A stretch of DNA of 64,000 nt from Morococcus cerebrosus (GTDB lineage Bacteria > Pseudomonadota > Gammaproteobacteria > Burkholderiales > Neisseriaceae), in contig NZ_CP094242.1 in the NCBI RefSeq assembly GCF_022749515.1, positions 1 to 64,000 on the forward strand, read 5' to 3'. How positions within the stretch are numbered: the first letter of the stretch is position 1; the number at the start of each line of letters is the position of its first letter. The notes beneath the pieces are model-generated. The model searched no databases, was not told where the DNA came from, and saw nothing but the letters and a program-made list of their open reading frames with translations. Below are positions 48,653 through 58,335 of the stretch, one piece after another. The position numbers were made by a program, and so were the translations under genes.

Positions 48653-50104
48653 ATGCAAGATCAGGAAGAAAGTAAAAATCAGGAAATACAAGAAAAGCAG
48701 GAACAAGAAGACAAGGGTGCCATGACCAAGTTGCAAGATGTGTTCAATCTTGCGCATGACCAAGCTCATCCCGATAAGATCGATGCCACTATCCGTACCA
48801 ATACTCGGGTGTCCGGAACGAATATGTGGGTATTGATGTTTGCCATTGCTGTGGCGAGTATCGGTCTAAATGTAAACAGCACGGCGGTAGTGATCGGAGC
48901 GATGTTGATTTCCCCGTTGATGGGGCCGATCGTCGGTATGGGTTACGGTTTGGCGGTGGGCGATACTGCGCTGATCCGCCAAGCGGTGCGCAATATTATG
49001 GTATTCGTCGCCATCAGTTTGGTTACTGCTACACTGTATTTTCTATTAACCCCGCTTAAAGAGGCGCAAAGCGAGCTTTTGGCGCGTACTCAGCCGACCC
49101 TTTGGGATGTGTTGATTGCCTTCTTCGGCGGTAGTGCGGGCATTGTGGCGCTGACCCGAAAAGAAGGAGGCAATGCCATACCGGGTGTGGCGATTGCGAC
49201 CGCATTGATGCCGCCCCTGTGTACTGCGGGCTACGGACTGGCACATGGCAACTGGCAATATTTTTTCGGCGCTTCATATCTTTTTGCCATCAACTGCGTG
49301 TTCATAGCTTTTTCGACCTTGTTGTTTTCCAAACTGCTCAAGCTGCCGCGCAGGGGGTTGGTAACGGAATCCAAACGCCGGTTGCAAAGTATCATGATTA
49401 CTGTTGTCGTGTTGGCTGTGATGATTCCGAGCGGCTATATGGCATCAGGACTGGTGCGCCAGGAACTGTTCAACACAAAAGCCAATGCCGCGATCACCGC
49501 CGCGCAGCAGCAGGAAAGTTTTTTTGTTCTTCGTAAGGTATTGAACTACAAGGAAAATAAAGTCGGTCTGATTGTCAACGGAACGGGTAATGCCGAGAAA
49601 ATCATCGCCCTGTTGGAAAAAAGCCTTAATGCGTCGGGGGTAAAAGAGCCGGAGGTGAACGTGGTTTATGCGGGAGGGGATGGTGCCAAAATCGAAGAAT
49701 TGCTGGCAAGCCGAAACAATCCGGTTCAGCAGCAAAATGAACTGAAAGAGCAGCAGGCCTATATCGATACCGTGCTTGCGGGCAAAACTGCCGATACCGC
49801 CGGTGCTGACGATGCAGCGGTACTCAAGGAATTAAAAGCCCAATATCCGGAAGCGGAAAAAATCGTTGTCGGACGCGGCTTGGTTTGGGAGAAAGCGCAA
49901 ACAGAGCCTGTTTCCGAGCAGCCTGAAAGCGGCAAAAATACTAAATCGAAAACAGGCGAACATGACGATATTGTCGTGGTTTTGCTCGAATTTAAGGAGT
50001 CTTTGCCTGCCAAAGACCGCGAACGCTTACAGGCGTGGTTGAACCAGCGTTATGAGGGTAAGGCCGTGCGCATGTTTGTGAACACTCAAGTTTCAGACAT
50101 ATAA
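48653..50104 (+). CDS. DUF389-family membrane protein
   Basis: 483 residues. A Gln/Glu-rich N-terminus (1-30), then a DUF389 core with about six membrane helices (55-260; GAMLISPLMGPIVGMGYGLA, PGVAIATALMPPLCTAGYG). A large soluble C-terminal part follows (270-483), with a mixed alpha/beta region and a low-complexity linker (PVSEQPESGKNTKSK). Function of the family is unknown. Confidence 0.85.
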   Translation: MQDQEESKNQEIQEKQEQEDKGAMTKLQDVFNLAHDQAHPDKIDATIRTNTRVSGTNMWVLMFAIAVASIGLNVNSTAVVIGAMLISPLMGPIVGMGYGLAVGDTALIRQAVRNIMVFVAISLVTATLYFLLTPLKEAQSELLARTQPTLWDVLIAFFGGSAGIVALTRKEGGNAIPGVAIATALMPPLCTAGYGLAHGNWQYFFGASYLFAINCVFIAFSTLLFSKLLKLPRRGLVTESKRRLQSIMITVVVLAVMIPSGYMASGLVRQELFNTKANAAITAAQQQESFFVLRKVLNYKENKVGLIVNGTGNAEKIIALLEKSLNASGVKEPEVNVVYAGGDGAKIEELLASRNNPVQQQNELKEQQAYIDTVLAGKTADTAGADDAAVLKELKAQYPEAEKIVVGRGLVWEKAQTEPVSEQPESGKNTKSKTGEHDDIVVVLLEFKESLPAKDRERLQAWLNQRYEGKAVRMFVNTQVSDI

Positions 50105-50157
50105 CCCGTTTCACGAATACTCCGCCTGTCGGCTTTATCCGTTTTCAGGAAATAATT

Positions 50158-52053
50158 TTATTCTTTAACGACCAAATCCGCCTCAAACATGCCCCTTAAG
50201 GCGTTGGAGAGGCGGATTTCTTCGGCGTGTTCCAGCATGTCGCGGGTGATGTGCGTTTCGATGACTGCGTCCGCGCCCAAGTAGGTTTGCGGCTGTTGCA
50301 ACACGGCTTGGCGCATGACGCCGTTGAGGATGTCCAAATCCAGAGACGGGGTAAGCCATTGCCCTTGGTATTTGACGAATACGTTGCTTCTGCCGCCTTC
50401 GAGCAGGAGGCCGTCTGAATTGAAAAACAGGCTGTCGAACGCGCCTTGTGTTTCGGCGGTTTGCCATGCTTGGTCGTAGAGGGCGCGGCGGGTGGTTTTG
50501 AAGCGGCGCAGGTAGTCGCGGCGCGGGAGGGGTTGCGGGGCGGGGATGACACGCTGCGGGGCGGGCAGTTCGGCGGTGGCGGCATGGCTGAGGATGAGGC
50601 CGTCTGAAACGAGTTCGGCTTTCAGGCGGAAGAGGCCGTCGGGCAAGTTGGCGATGTATTGCCGGATTCGGGTTTCGCAGTCGTCGGGCAGGGGCAGGTT
50701 GAGGGCTTGGGCGGAGGTTTTCAGACGACCTAAATGCAGGTCGAGCAGGCGGCATTGCCTGTTTTCTACGCGCATGGTTTCGAAGATGCCGAAGGCGGGG
50801 CGCAATTCGTTGAGGAAACGGGCTTTCCAGCCGCATTCCCGATATTCGGCGGCGGGGTCGCTGTCGATGACGATGCCGGAACCGACGCCGTACACCCCTT
50901 GATAGAGTGGATGAACTTGAAACCGGTACGGCGTTTCCCTGCCTTGCCGTGTCTGCGGCTTCGTCGCCTTGTCCTGATTTAAATTTAATCCACTATCTAG
51001 GTCGTCTGAAACTGAGTTAGAAACGGGTTTGAGCAGCAAGGTGCGGATGACGACGTTGAATATGCCTTCAAATCCCAGTCCACCTTCACATGGATTCAGG
51101 TAGCCGATGCTGCCGGTGTACAGGCCGCGCGGTTCGGCTTCGAGCGATTCGATAATCTGCATACTCATGCGTTTGGGGGCACCGGTGATGCTGCCGCAGG
51201 GGAAGGCGGCGCGGAGGATGTCGGCGGCGGTAATGTGCGGCAGGGCTTGGGCTTGGATGGTGCTGGTCATCTGCCAGACGCTGCCGAAACGGGATACTTT
51301 AAACGGCTCGGGTACGCATACTTTACCGGTTTGGGCGATTTTGCCGAGGTCGTTGCGCAACAAATCGACAATCATCACGTTTTCAGCGCGGTTTTTCGGG
51401 TCGGCTTGCAACTCAGCGGCGCGGCGTTCGTCTTGCCCGTCGCCCAAAATCGGCGCGGTGCCTTTCATCGGTTCGGTGCTGATGGTGCCGTCCGCACCGA
51501 TTTTGAGGAAGAGTTCGGGCGAGAAACACAGTGTCCACGCGGATTTCCCTGCCGCATCGGGCAGGTGGGACAAGACGGCATAGGGGACGGGTTGGCGCAG
51601 GCGGCGATAGAGGCTGACGGGGTTGCCGTAGGCTTGCAGGTGCAGGCGGGTGGTGTAGTTGATTTGATAGGTGTCGCCGCGCCGGATGGCTTCGTGGATT
51701 TGGCGGATGTGATCGAGGTAATCGGCTTCGGATACGGAGGATTGCGGCGTGGAAATACCGGCGGGGAGGTCGTCTGAATTTTGGGCAAGCCAGCTTTCGG
51801 CATCGATGTCGGCGCAGTCGGCAAACCAGTGCAGGGCAAGATTGCCGCCGCGTTCGGACTCAATCCCCATCAGCGGCAAACCGAATTCGTAGTCTGCAAA
51901 CAACACAGCATGCAGCCCTTTTTGCCAGCCCTTTTGCAGCGTATCGTCCAGCGAATCCAGTTCGTTATGATGGAAAAGGTGGCTTTCCACATGATTTTGA
52001 TAGAGTTTTGCGCGGCCGCTTACGGCATCGTCAAACAGGGCGAAATAGGGCAT
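50158..52053 (-). CDS. pabB: Aminodeoxychorismate synthase I fused to class IV lyase (PabB-PabC)
   Basis: 631 residues. The N-terminal chorismate-binding domain (to ~345) has the DTYQINYT, STEPMKGTAP and GSITGAPK motifs and makes aminodeoxychorismate. The C-terminal aminotransferase-class-IV domain (~400-631) with FETMRVENRQ and LLLEGGRSNVFV releases p-aminobenzoate for folate. The fusion is common in proteobacteria. The join near residues 350-395 contains an in-frame Correia element plus DUS ([20 protein letters not shown] onward). Start at 52053 (MPYFALFDD); codons further upstream look non-coding. Confidence 0.92.
   Translation of the reverse strand: MPYFALFDDAVSGRAKLYQNHVESHLFHHNELDSLDDTLQKGWQKGLHAVLFADYEFGLPLMGIESERGGNLALHWFADCADIDAESWLAQNSDDLPAGISTPQSSVSEADYLDHIRQIHEAIRRGDTYQINYTTRLHLQAYGNPVSLYRRLRQPVPYAVLSHLPDAAGKSAWTLCFSPELFLKIGADGTISTEPMKGTAPILGDGQDERRAAELQADPKNRAENVMIVDLLRNDLGKIAQTGKVCVPEPFKVSRFGSVWQMTSTIQAQALPHITAADILRAAFPCGSITGAPKRMSMQIIESLEAEPRGLYTGSIGYLNPCEGGLGFEGIFNVVIRTLLLKPVSNSVSDDLDSGLNLNQDKATKPQTRQGRETPYRFQVHPLYQGVYGVGSGIVIDSDPAAEYRECGWKARFLNELRPAFGIFETMRVENRQCRLLDLHLGRLKTSAQALNLPLPDDCETRIRQYIANLPDGLFRLKAELVSDGLILSHAATAELPAPQRVIPAPQPLPRRDYLRRFKTTRRALYDQAWQTAETQGAFDSLFFNSDGLLLEGGRSNVFVKYQGQWLTPSLDLDILNGVMRQAVLQQPQTYLGADAVIETHITRDMLEHAEEIRLSNALRGMFEADLVVKE
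50903..50997. repeat. Correia element inside pabB
   Basis: About 95 bp with ends TAGAGTGGATGAAC and TTAATCCACTATC and the usual CTGCGGCTTCGTCGCCTTGT core. Read through in frame in the pabB-pabC gene. A DUS abuts it at 51000-51011. Confidence 0.9.
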
Positions 52054-52219
52054 GGCTGTGGTGCAAATAGCCTGATTATACGCTGTTTTTACACAAATTA
52101 GCAGACCGCGCCGAAAAAAATGGCGCAGTGTAATTTTATGTAGTCCGCTGAGGGGCAAAGGAGTAGAATCAAACCATACCACACCATATCATTTCAAACT
52201 TAATCAATAAGGAGACCCT

Positions 52220-53149
52220 ATGGCAGATCATCAGTTAGAACCGTTCGAAAACGTTGAATTGGGCGAAAAGCAAGACCAGTTGCAAGTTTTCGAAAAAGCC
52301 GTTTTGGAACACGAAGGACGCGGTACGGACGAAGATTCCGGCAGCGCACCGCTTCCCGCCAATTACCCCTACAAACAACGTATGCGCCGCGCCGCATACG
52401 AAAAAGAAAAACAAAAGCTGCAAATCGAATTGCTGAAAGTGCAAAGCTGGGTCAAAGACTCTGGCCAACGCATCGTCAGCCTGTTTGAAGGCCGCGACGC
52501 CGCAGGCAAGGGCGGTACCATCAAACGCTTTATGGAACATTTGAACCCGCGCGGCGCGCGCGTCGTCGCACTGGAAAAACCGACTACCACCGAACGCGGC
52601 CAATGGTATTTCCAACGCTACATCCAAAACCTGCCGACCGCGGGCGAAATGGTCTTCTTCGACCGCTCATGGTACAACCGCGCCGGCGTAGAGCGCGTGA
52701 TGGGTTTCTGCGAACCCAACGAATACCTGCTCTTCATGCGCCAAACCCCTGAATTGGAACGTATGCTCGTCGCCAGCGGCATCCACCTCTTCAAATTCTG
52801 GTTCTCCGTATCCCGCGAAGAACAACTGCGCCGCTTCATCTCCCGTCGCGACGACCCCCTGAAACACTGGAAACTTTCCCCCGTGGACATCCAGTCGCTC
52901 GACCGTTGGGACGACTACACCGAAGCCAAAAACGCCATGTTCTTCCACACCCACACCGGCGACGCGCCTTGGGTCATCATCCGTTCCGACGACAAAAAAC
53001 GCGCCCGCCTCAACTGTATCCGCTATTTCCTGCATCAGTTGGACTACCCGGGCAAAGACGTGAAAGCCATCGGCAAAGTGGACGAAAAAATCGTCCTCGT
53101 CCCCGATACGCGCTACAAAGAGAAAACCGTCGATATCGGTCATGACTGA
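52220..53149 (+). CDS. ppk2: Polyphosphate kinase 2 family protein
   Basis: Transfers phosphate between polyphosphate and nucleotides. 309 residues. Walker [10 protein letters not shown] (91-99), Asp148 in the Walker B block [17 protein letters not shown], and a lid region with [30 protein letters not shown] precedes the ATG. Divergent from pabB. Confidence 0.94.
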   Translation: MADHQLEPFENVELGEKQDQLQVFEKAVLEHEGRGTDEDSGSAPLPANYPYKQRMRRAAYEKEKQKLQIELLKVQSWVKDSGQRIVSLFEGRDAAGKGGTIKRFMEHLNPRGARVVALEKPTTTERGQWYFQRYIQNLPTAGEMVFFDRSWYNRAGVERVMGFCEPNEYLLFMRQTPELERMLVASGIHLFKFWFSVSREEQLRRFISRRDDPLKHWKLSPVDIQSLDRWDDYTEAKNAMFFHTHTGDAPWVIIRSDDKKRARLNCIRYFLHQLDYPGKDVKAIGKVDEKIVLVPDTRYKEKTVDIGHD

Positions 53150-53176
53150 TTGAGCGGTCAGCCGTTTGAGCAGTAA

Positions 53177-53222
53177 AAAGGTCGTCTGAAAACCTGAAAT
53201 ATAGGTTTTCAGACGACCTTTT
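53177..53222 (+). terminator. DUS inverted-repeat terminator of ppk2
   Basis: AAAAGGTCGTCTGAAAACC faces its complement and is followed by TTTT, 28 bp behind ppk2. Confidence 0.75.
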
Positions 53223-53292
53223 GTCGTGTGGTAAAGGTCTTGGATACGGGTTGTCCTAAAAGACAGGCTGACCACCGAAACCGACCAAGCCT

Positions 53293-54522
53293 GAGACCTT
53301 TGCAAAATTCCTTTTCCCCCGACAACCGAAACCCCAAACACAGGTTTTCGGCTGTTTTCGGCTGTTTCCGCCCCCAATCACTCCTTAATTCTACCCAAAT
53401 ACCCCCTTAATCCTCCCCGGATACCCGATAATCAGGCATCCGGGCCGCCTTTTAGGCTGCAACAGGCACACTTAGCCTGTTGGCCGCTTTCAACAGGTTC
53501 AAACACATCGCCTTCAGATGGCTTTGCGCACTCACTTTGAGCAGACCAAAATAGGCTGCCCGGGCGTAGCGGAATTTACGGTGCAGCGTACCGAAGCTTT
53601 GTTCGACCACATAACGGGTCTTCGACAAATATCGGTTGCGTTTGGTTTGCGCTTCCGTCAGCGGACGGTTGCGGCAGGCTTTGCGCATAATGCCGTCTAA
53701 CAACTGATGCTCTTTCAGATGTTGCCGGTTTTCCTTGCTGTCGTAGCCTTTGTCGGCATAGACGGTCGTACCTTCGGCAATGCCTTCCAACAAAGGGGAC
53801 AGATGGTTGCACTCATGGGTATTGGCAGGAGTGATGTGCAGTTTCTCGATATAGCCTTCCTCATCGGTACGGGTATGTTGTTTGTAACCGAGTTTGTAGA
53901 GGCCGTTTTTCTTTGTCCAACGGGCATCTTTGTCCTTACTCGGTGTGGTTTGGCCGCTGACTTGTCCTTCCTCGTCGACTTCTATGGCCTGACGCTGTTT
54001 GCTGCCGGCGGTCTGAATAATGGTGGCGTCAATGACGGCGGCGGATGCTTTCTCTACTTTTAGGTTTTTTTCGGTCAGTTGGCGGTTAATCAGTTCCAGC
54101 AATTCGGACAGGGTGTCGTCTTGCGCCAGCCAGTTGCGGTAGCGGCATAAGGTGCTGTAATCGGGGATGCTCAGTTCGTCAAAACGGCAAAATAGGTTGA
54201 AATCGATGCGGGTGATGAGACTGTGTTCGAGTTCGGGATCGGAGAGGCTGTGCCATTGTCCGAGCAGGACGGCTTTGAACATGGACAACAGTGGATAGGC
54301 GGGACGGCCGCGGTGGTCTCGAAGGTAACGGGCTCTTTGACGATTCAGGTATTGTTCGATCGGTTGCCAATCAATCACCTGATCCAACTTCAATAATGGG
54401 AAGCGGTCGATGTGTTTGGCGATCATGGCTTGTGCGGTTTGCCGGAAGAAGGTGCTCATGGGAAATCCCCTAAATGTCTTGATGGGAATTTAGGGGATTT
54501 TGGGGAATTTTGCAAAGGTCTC
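53293..54522 (-). mobile_element. IS1106-like element (IS5 family), complete
   Basis: 1230 bp with terminal inverted repeats GAGACCTTTGCAAAATTCC. Flanked by AGCCT on both sides (53288-53292 and 54523-54527). It interrupts a TonB-dependent receptor frame. Confidence 0.92.
53452..54459 (-). CDS. IS1106-like transposase (IS5 family)
   Basis: 335 residues, intact. Catalytic Asp in VIDATIIQTAG, Asp in YADKGYDSKEN and Glu in YVVEQSFGTLHRK. N-terminal domain starts MSTFFRQTAQAMIAKHIDRF, as in neisserial IS1106 relatives. Confidence 0.95.
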   Translation of the reverse strand: MSTFFRQTAQAMIAKHIDRFPLLKLDQVIDWQPIEQYLNRQRARYLRDHRGRPAYPLLSMFKAVLLGQWHSLSDPELEHSLITRIDFNLFCRFDELSIPDYSTLCRYRNWLAQDDTLSELLELINRQLTEKNLKVEKASAAVIDATIIQTAGSKQRQAIEVDEEGQVSGQTTPSKDKDARWTKKNGLYKLGYKQHTRTDEEGYIEKLHITPANTHECNHLSPLLEGIAEGTTVYADKGYDSKENRQHLKEHQLLDGIMRKACRNRPLTEAQTKRNRYLSKTRYVVEQSFGTLHRKFRYARAAYFGLLKVSAQSHLKAMCLNLLKAANRLSVPVAA

Positions 54523-55345
54523 AGCCTATCTCAACGCCAATCCCGACGGCACGGCAACCCGCTTCAACGATTCCGCGCTCACGCCCAGCCTGCGCCTAAG
54601 CGTACCGATGGGAGAACAGTTCACCGGTTTCGCCACCTATTCACAAGGCTTCCGCACGCCGCCGTTTGACAGCGCGACCATGGCGTTTGCCAACACGACC
54701 TACGGCTATGCCGTCATCCCGAATGCGAATCTCAAATCCGAACGCTCCAACAGCTTCGAATTGGGCATGAAGTTCAAAAACGAACGCGCCCGCGCGCAAG
54801 TTACCGCGTTCTACAACCGTTATCGAAACTTCATCGACCGCACTGAAGTCGGCACCGCCTCCATAGGCGGCCGCCCGATTATCCAGTACCAATATCAAAA
54901 TCTGGATAGGGTCAAAACCTACGGCGCGGAAGCCTCCGCCGCCTACAAATTCCTGCCGGGCTGGCAGGTTTCCGGCAGCATCGCTTGGATGCGCGGCAAG
55001 CAGCAAGACGGCACGCCGCTGGACTCCGCCTACCCGCTAAACGGCGTTTTGGGATTAGACTACGCACAAGAAAAATGGGGCGTCGATACCAAACTGCGCT
55101 GGTCGAAAAAACACAGCCGCGTCAGCAGCGACAGTGTTTTCCAAGCGCCGGGCTACGGCGTATGGGATGTCGGCGCGTGGTACAAGCCGTCTAAAAACGT
55201 CGAAATCGGCGCGAACATTTACAACATCGGCAACAAAAAATACTGGCAACACGCAGACGTCGCCGGCATGAGCCGCTCAAGCGTGATGGACTTGTACACC
55301 GAAACCGGCCGCAATTTCGCCGCCCGCGTGCAGCTTAAGTTTTAA
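54523..55345 (+). pseudogene. TonB-dependent hemoglobin/heme receptor, C-terminal remnant
   Basis: About 273 residues of a TonB-receptor barrel after the IS: YLNANPDGTATRFNDSA, GFATYSQGFRTPPFD, YNRYRNFIDR, VWDVGAWYKPSKNVEIGANI, YNIGNKKYW and the terminal QLKF with the C-terminal Phe. The plug and most of the barrel are missing. If the IS and one AGCCT are removed, the frame continues left as RLTTETDQA, but only for some 50 bp before the ppk2 terminator. So the 5' part was already lost. Similar to the hemoglobin/transferrin-type receptors (HmbR group), and it lies next to hutWX. Confidence 0.8.
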
Positions 55346-55457
55346 CATGAACCCAAGAGGTCGTCTGAAAACAAGCCATGAGTTGAATGCCTCATCACTA
55401 AGGCCAAAAGCAAACCAAACCTTTGATTTTTCAGACGACCTCAAGCTATTCCACCAA

Positions 55458-55612
55458 TATAGTGGATTAACTAAATCAGGACAAGGCGACGAAGCCGCAG
55501 ACAGTACAGATAGCACGGAACCGATTCACTTGGTGCTTCAGCACCTTAGAGAATCGTTCTCTTTGAGCTAAGGCGAGGCAACGCCGTACTGGTTTAAAGT
55601 TAATTCACTATA
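55458..55612. repeat. Correia element, full-length class (155 bp)
   Basis: TATAGTGGATTAAC and its complement as ends. It keeps the internal segment (TTCACTTGGTGCTTCAGCAC) missing from the 107-bp copies. This class is known to carry an IHF-binding site. Confidence 0.93.
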
Positions 55613-55700
55613 TTTATTCACCTGCCGACACTGTTCATGTTCCGTTTTCCCGCTCCATCATCCTTGACACTGCCTGATGACAGTGATTTAATTTCCTAAT

Positions 55701-55719
55701 ATGATTAATAATCATTTTT
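55701..55719. promoter_or_regulatory. Possible Fur box before hutWX
   Basis: ATGATTAATAATCATTTTT matches 12 of 19 positions of the Fur consensus, with ATCATT intact. It lies 9 bp before the start codon. Iron control is expected for a heme-use gene. Weak on sequence alone. Confidence 0.35.
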
Positions 55720-55727
55720 AATCAAAT

Positions 55728-57548
55728 ATGGAAAAGCAGATCGTTTGGACACCGCGCCAATCCGCGCCCAAAGCCTTTCCCGAACGGCAGGCTCTGATGC
55801 CGATATGGGGTGGCATACCGATTCCCCGTCCGCAATGGCAAAATATTTGGCGGCAGAAGCTCCCCCATGCCGCCGATTCCGACGCGCTCGCCTATCTGCA
55901 CATTCCCTTCTGCGCCAACCACTGCGTGTTCTGCGGCTTCTACCGCAACGCATGGAAAGAGAGTTACAGCAGCGTTTACACCGACAAAATCATCGAAGAA
56001 ATGGCGGCGGAAGCCGAAATCCGTCAGGGCAACGGCAAAATCCGCGCCGTCTATTTCGGCGGCGGCACGCCCACCGCGCTGCAAACCCCGGACCTCGCCA
56101 GACTCATCCGTGCCTGTTACCAATACCTGCCGATTGCCGACGACTGCGAGTTCACCATCGAAGGCCGCATGAGCCATTTCGACATCGAAAAAGCCCGAGC
56201 CTGCATCGAAGCGGGCGCTAACCGCATTTCCATCGGCGTGCAAACTTTCGACACCGCCATCCGCCGCCGCCTCGGCCGCAAACACGGCGGCGACGAAGCC
56301 TTTGCCTATCTGGAAAAATTGTGTGAAATCAATGCTGTTATCGTTGTCGATTTGATGTTCGGCCTGCCCAACCAAACCGACGCCGTTTGGAAAAACGACC
56401 TCGAACGCGCCACCGCCCTGCCTTTGTCCGGACTCGACACCTACGCCTTCAACCTCTATCCCATGCTGCCCATCAACCGCATGGTGGAAAAAGGCGCATT
56501 TCCCGCCCCACCCGGTTTCGACGTTCAGGCCGACCAATACGCCTACGCCGTCGAAACACTGGCGCAAAAAGGCTGGAACCAAGTCAGCAACAGCCATTTC
56601 GCCTATCCCGGCCGCGGCGAACGCAACCGCTACAACACGCTGGTCAAATCCAATATCCCTTGCTGGGCGTTCGGCTCCGGCGCAGGTGGCAACCTCGGCG
56701 GCTTCAGCTATCAGGTGCAGGGCGATTTGGATAGCTACCTCGCCACGCCGACAGGCGAAAAAAACATCGCCTTCATGAGCGGCCACAGCCCGAACAAAAC
56801 CCTGCTCGGACAAGTGCAGCACGACATGGAAACAGGTCGTCTGAATCCCTCGCTGTTTGACGGCAACGCCGCCGCGCAGAAACTGATTGCCCAATGGCAG
56901 GCAATGCAGCTCTTTGAAGAACAAGGTTCAGACGGCCTCATCCGCCTGAACACCAGCGGCCGCTACTGGTCGCCTACTCTCATCCGCAAACTCATGCTCA
57001 CCCTTCCGACCCAAGAAAAGGATCAAACCATGCAAAAACTTTCATCCGAACAACAAATCATGTTGCGCCAATCATTGGAAAAAAATCCCGGCCAAGTGCT
57101 CGAAATGCTTGCCGCGCAAAACCAATGCAATTTTGAAGACGTCATCCGCTGCCTGCCCGAAAACTGCATCCGCCAAACCGAAGGCAGCCGCATCGTCGAA
57201 ATCCTCCAAGCCGTCGCCGCTTGGGACGAAGCCGTCACCTTCATCGCCCACACCCCCGACGCCATCGTCGAAGTTATCGGCAAACTGCCCGGCGGCAAAG
57301 TCGGCCGTGGCTTCTACAACTTCGACCACCCCGAAACCGACGGCGGCGTACACGGTCATATCTATTACGAAAACTGCGCTGCCATCTACCTTTTGGAACG
57401 CCCGTTTATGGGCAAAGCCACCTGTTCGCTCAACTTCATCAACCGCAACGGCGGCGCCATGTTCAAAATCTTCGTCGGCCGCGACGAAGCAGGCGAACTG
57501 AAACAACACCAAATCGAAGCCATGAGAAAACTGTTTGATGCGGCTTAA
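55728..57548 (+). CDS. HutW-HutX fusion: radical SAM heme enzyme with heme carrier
   Basis: 606 residues, two proteins in one frame. Residues 1-430 are HutW/ChuW, a radical SAM enzyme that opens heme under anaerobic conditions. The FeS cysteines are Cys62, Cys66, Cys69 in PFCANHCVFCGFY, then YFGGGTPTAL and NRISIGVQTFD. Residues ~435-606 are HutX/ChuX, a cytosolic heme carrier (CLPENCIRQTEGSRIVEIL, GGKVGRGFYNF, SLNFINRNGGAMFKIFVGRD). At the junction an ATG (57030) has AAAGGATCAAACC before it, so HutX might also be made alone. Next to a heme-receptor remnant. The ribosome site of the first ATG is poor. Confidence 0.87.
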   Translation: MEKQIVWTPRQSAPKAFPERQALMPIWGGIPIPRPQWQNIWRQKLPHAADSDALAYLHIPFCANHCVFCGFYRNAWKESYSSVYTDKIIEEMAAEAEIRQGNGKIRAVYFGGGTPTALQTPDLARLIRACYQYLPIADDCEFTIEGRMSHFDIEKARACIEAGANRISIGVQTFDTAIRRRLGRKHGGDEAFAYLEKLCEINAVIVVDLMFGLPNQTDAVWKNDLERATALPLSGLDTYAFNLYPMLPINRMVEKGAFPAPPGFDVQADQYAYAVETLAQKGWNQVSNSHFAYPGRGERNRYNTLVKSNIPCWAFGSGAGGNLGGFSYQVQGDLDSYLATPTGEKNIAFMSGHSPNKTLLGQVQHDMETGRLNPSLFDGNAAAQKLIAQWQAMQLFEEQGSDGLIRLNTSGRYWSPTLIRKLMLTLPTQEKDQTMQKLSSEQQIMLRQSLEKNPGQVLEMLAAQNQCNFEDVIRCLPENCIRQTEGSRIVEILQAVAAWDEAVTFIAHTPDAIVEVIGKLPGGKVGRGFYNFDHPETDGGVHGHIYYENCAAIYLLERPFMGKATCSLNFINRNGGAMFKIFVGRDEAGELKQHQIEAMRKLFDAA

Positions 57549-58335
57549 ACAGGTTTCAGACGACCTTTGCCTGAAGCCGATAGAAATTGCCGCATTCCTG
57601 CACAAACAAAATCTTTCGGCATCGTAAATAGCCGATGAAATTCGACAGGCTGCCTGCAAGATTGGCGTTTGCCACAAAGTAAGCTCGCGCTTACCGCCCT
57701 CTCCCTAACCCTCTCCCACGGGGAGAGGGGATAGAGGATACTGAAATCCAACCATTTTTGGCTTCTCTGCCACTTGGAGTTTACCCGCCACCCCATCCCC
57801 TCTCCCCGTGGGAGAGGGCTAGGGAGAGGGCAAAGCACAAACCAGTAAGTCAATTCCGCGGGCAAAACCCATGCTACGACTGAAATCCAACCATTTTTGG
57901 CTTCTCTGTCGCTTGGATTCTCCCTACCAACCCATCCCCTCTCCCCGTGGGAGAGGGTCAGGGAGAGGGCACGACCCCAAACCGGTAAGTTAATTCCGCA
58001 GACAAAACCCATGCTACGGCTATTGTTATAGTGGATTAAATTTAAATCAGGACAAGGCGACGAAGCCGCAGACAGTACAGATAGTACGGCAAGGCGAGGT
58101 AACGCCGTACTGGTTTAAAGTTAATCCACTATATAAAACTCGTTTTGCCTGTTTTTCAGACAATCTCAGTTCTGTCGCAAGAGAAAACCGAAAAAAGGCA
58201 GCGTGGGCTTTGCCCACGACCACGCAGCATCAAACACAACAAAGTCGTCTGAAAATCAACCAGCCTGTCCCAACCACTCAACAAAGTAAACAGATTATTG
58301 AACCCCTAACCATCCAACACACAAAGGAGCTCCCC
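57549..58335. repeat. Gene-free repeat block after hutWX
   Basis: Single DUS at about 57555. Tandem 139-bp units begin at 57741 and 57880 (CTGAAATCCAACCATTTTTG ... CATGCTACGAC), each with a CTCTCCC inverted repeat; a partial related unit precedes them. Correia element at 58027-58133. A GTGGGC palindrome lies at 58203 and a DUS at about 58243. No gene. Confidence 0.8.
58027..58133. repeat. Correia element, 107 bp
   Basis: TATAGTGGATTAAAT to TTAATCCACTATA. Same short class as at 23213, opposite orientation. Confidence 0.94.

Larger units (their letters stand above)
55346..55727. promoter_or_regulatory. Region upstream of hutWX
   Basis: Contains a DUS pair (55358-55442), a full-length Correia element (55458-55612), and a possible Fur box at 55701-55719. 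The hutWX promoter must lie between 55613 and 55727, or in the Correia element itself. Confidence 0.6.

Noticed and set aside
57741-58019. Possible CRISPR array
   Set aside because: Units are 139 bp, only two, with no short constant repeat and variable spacers.
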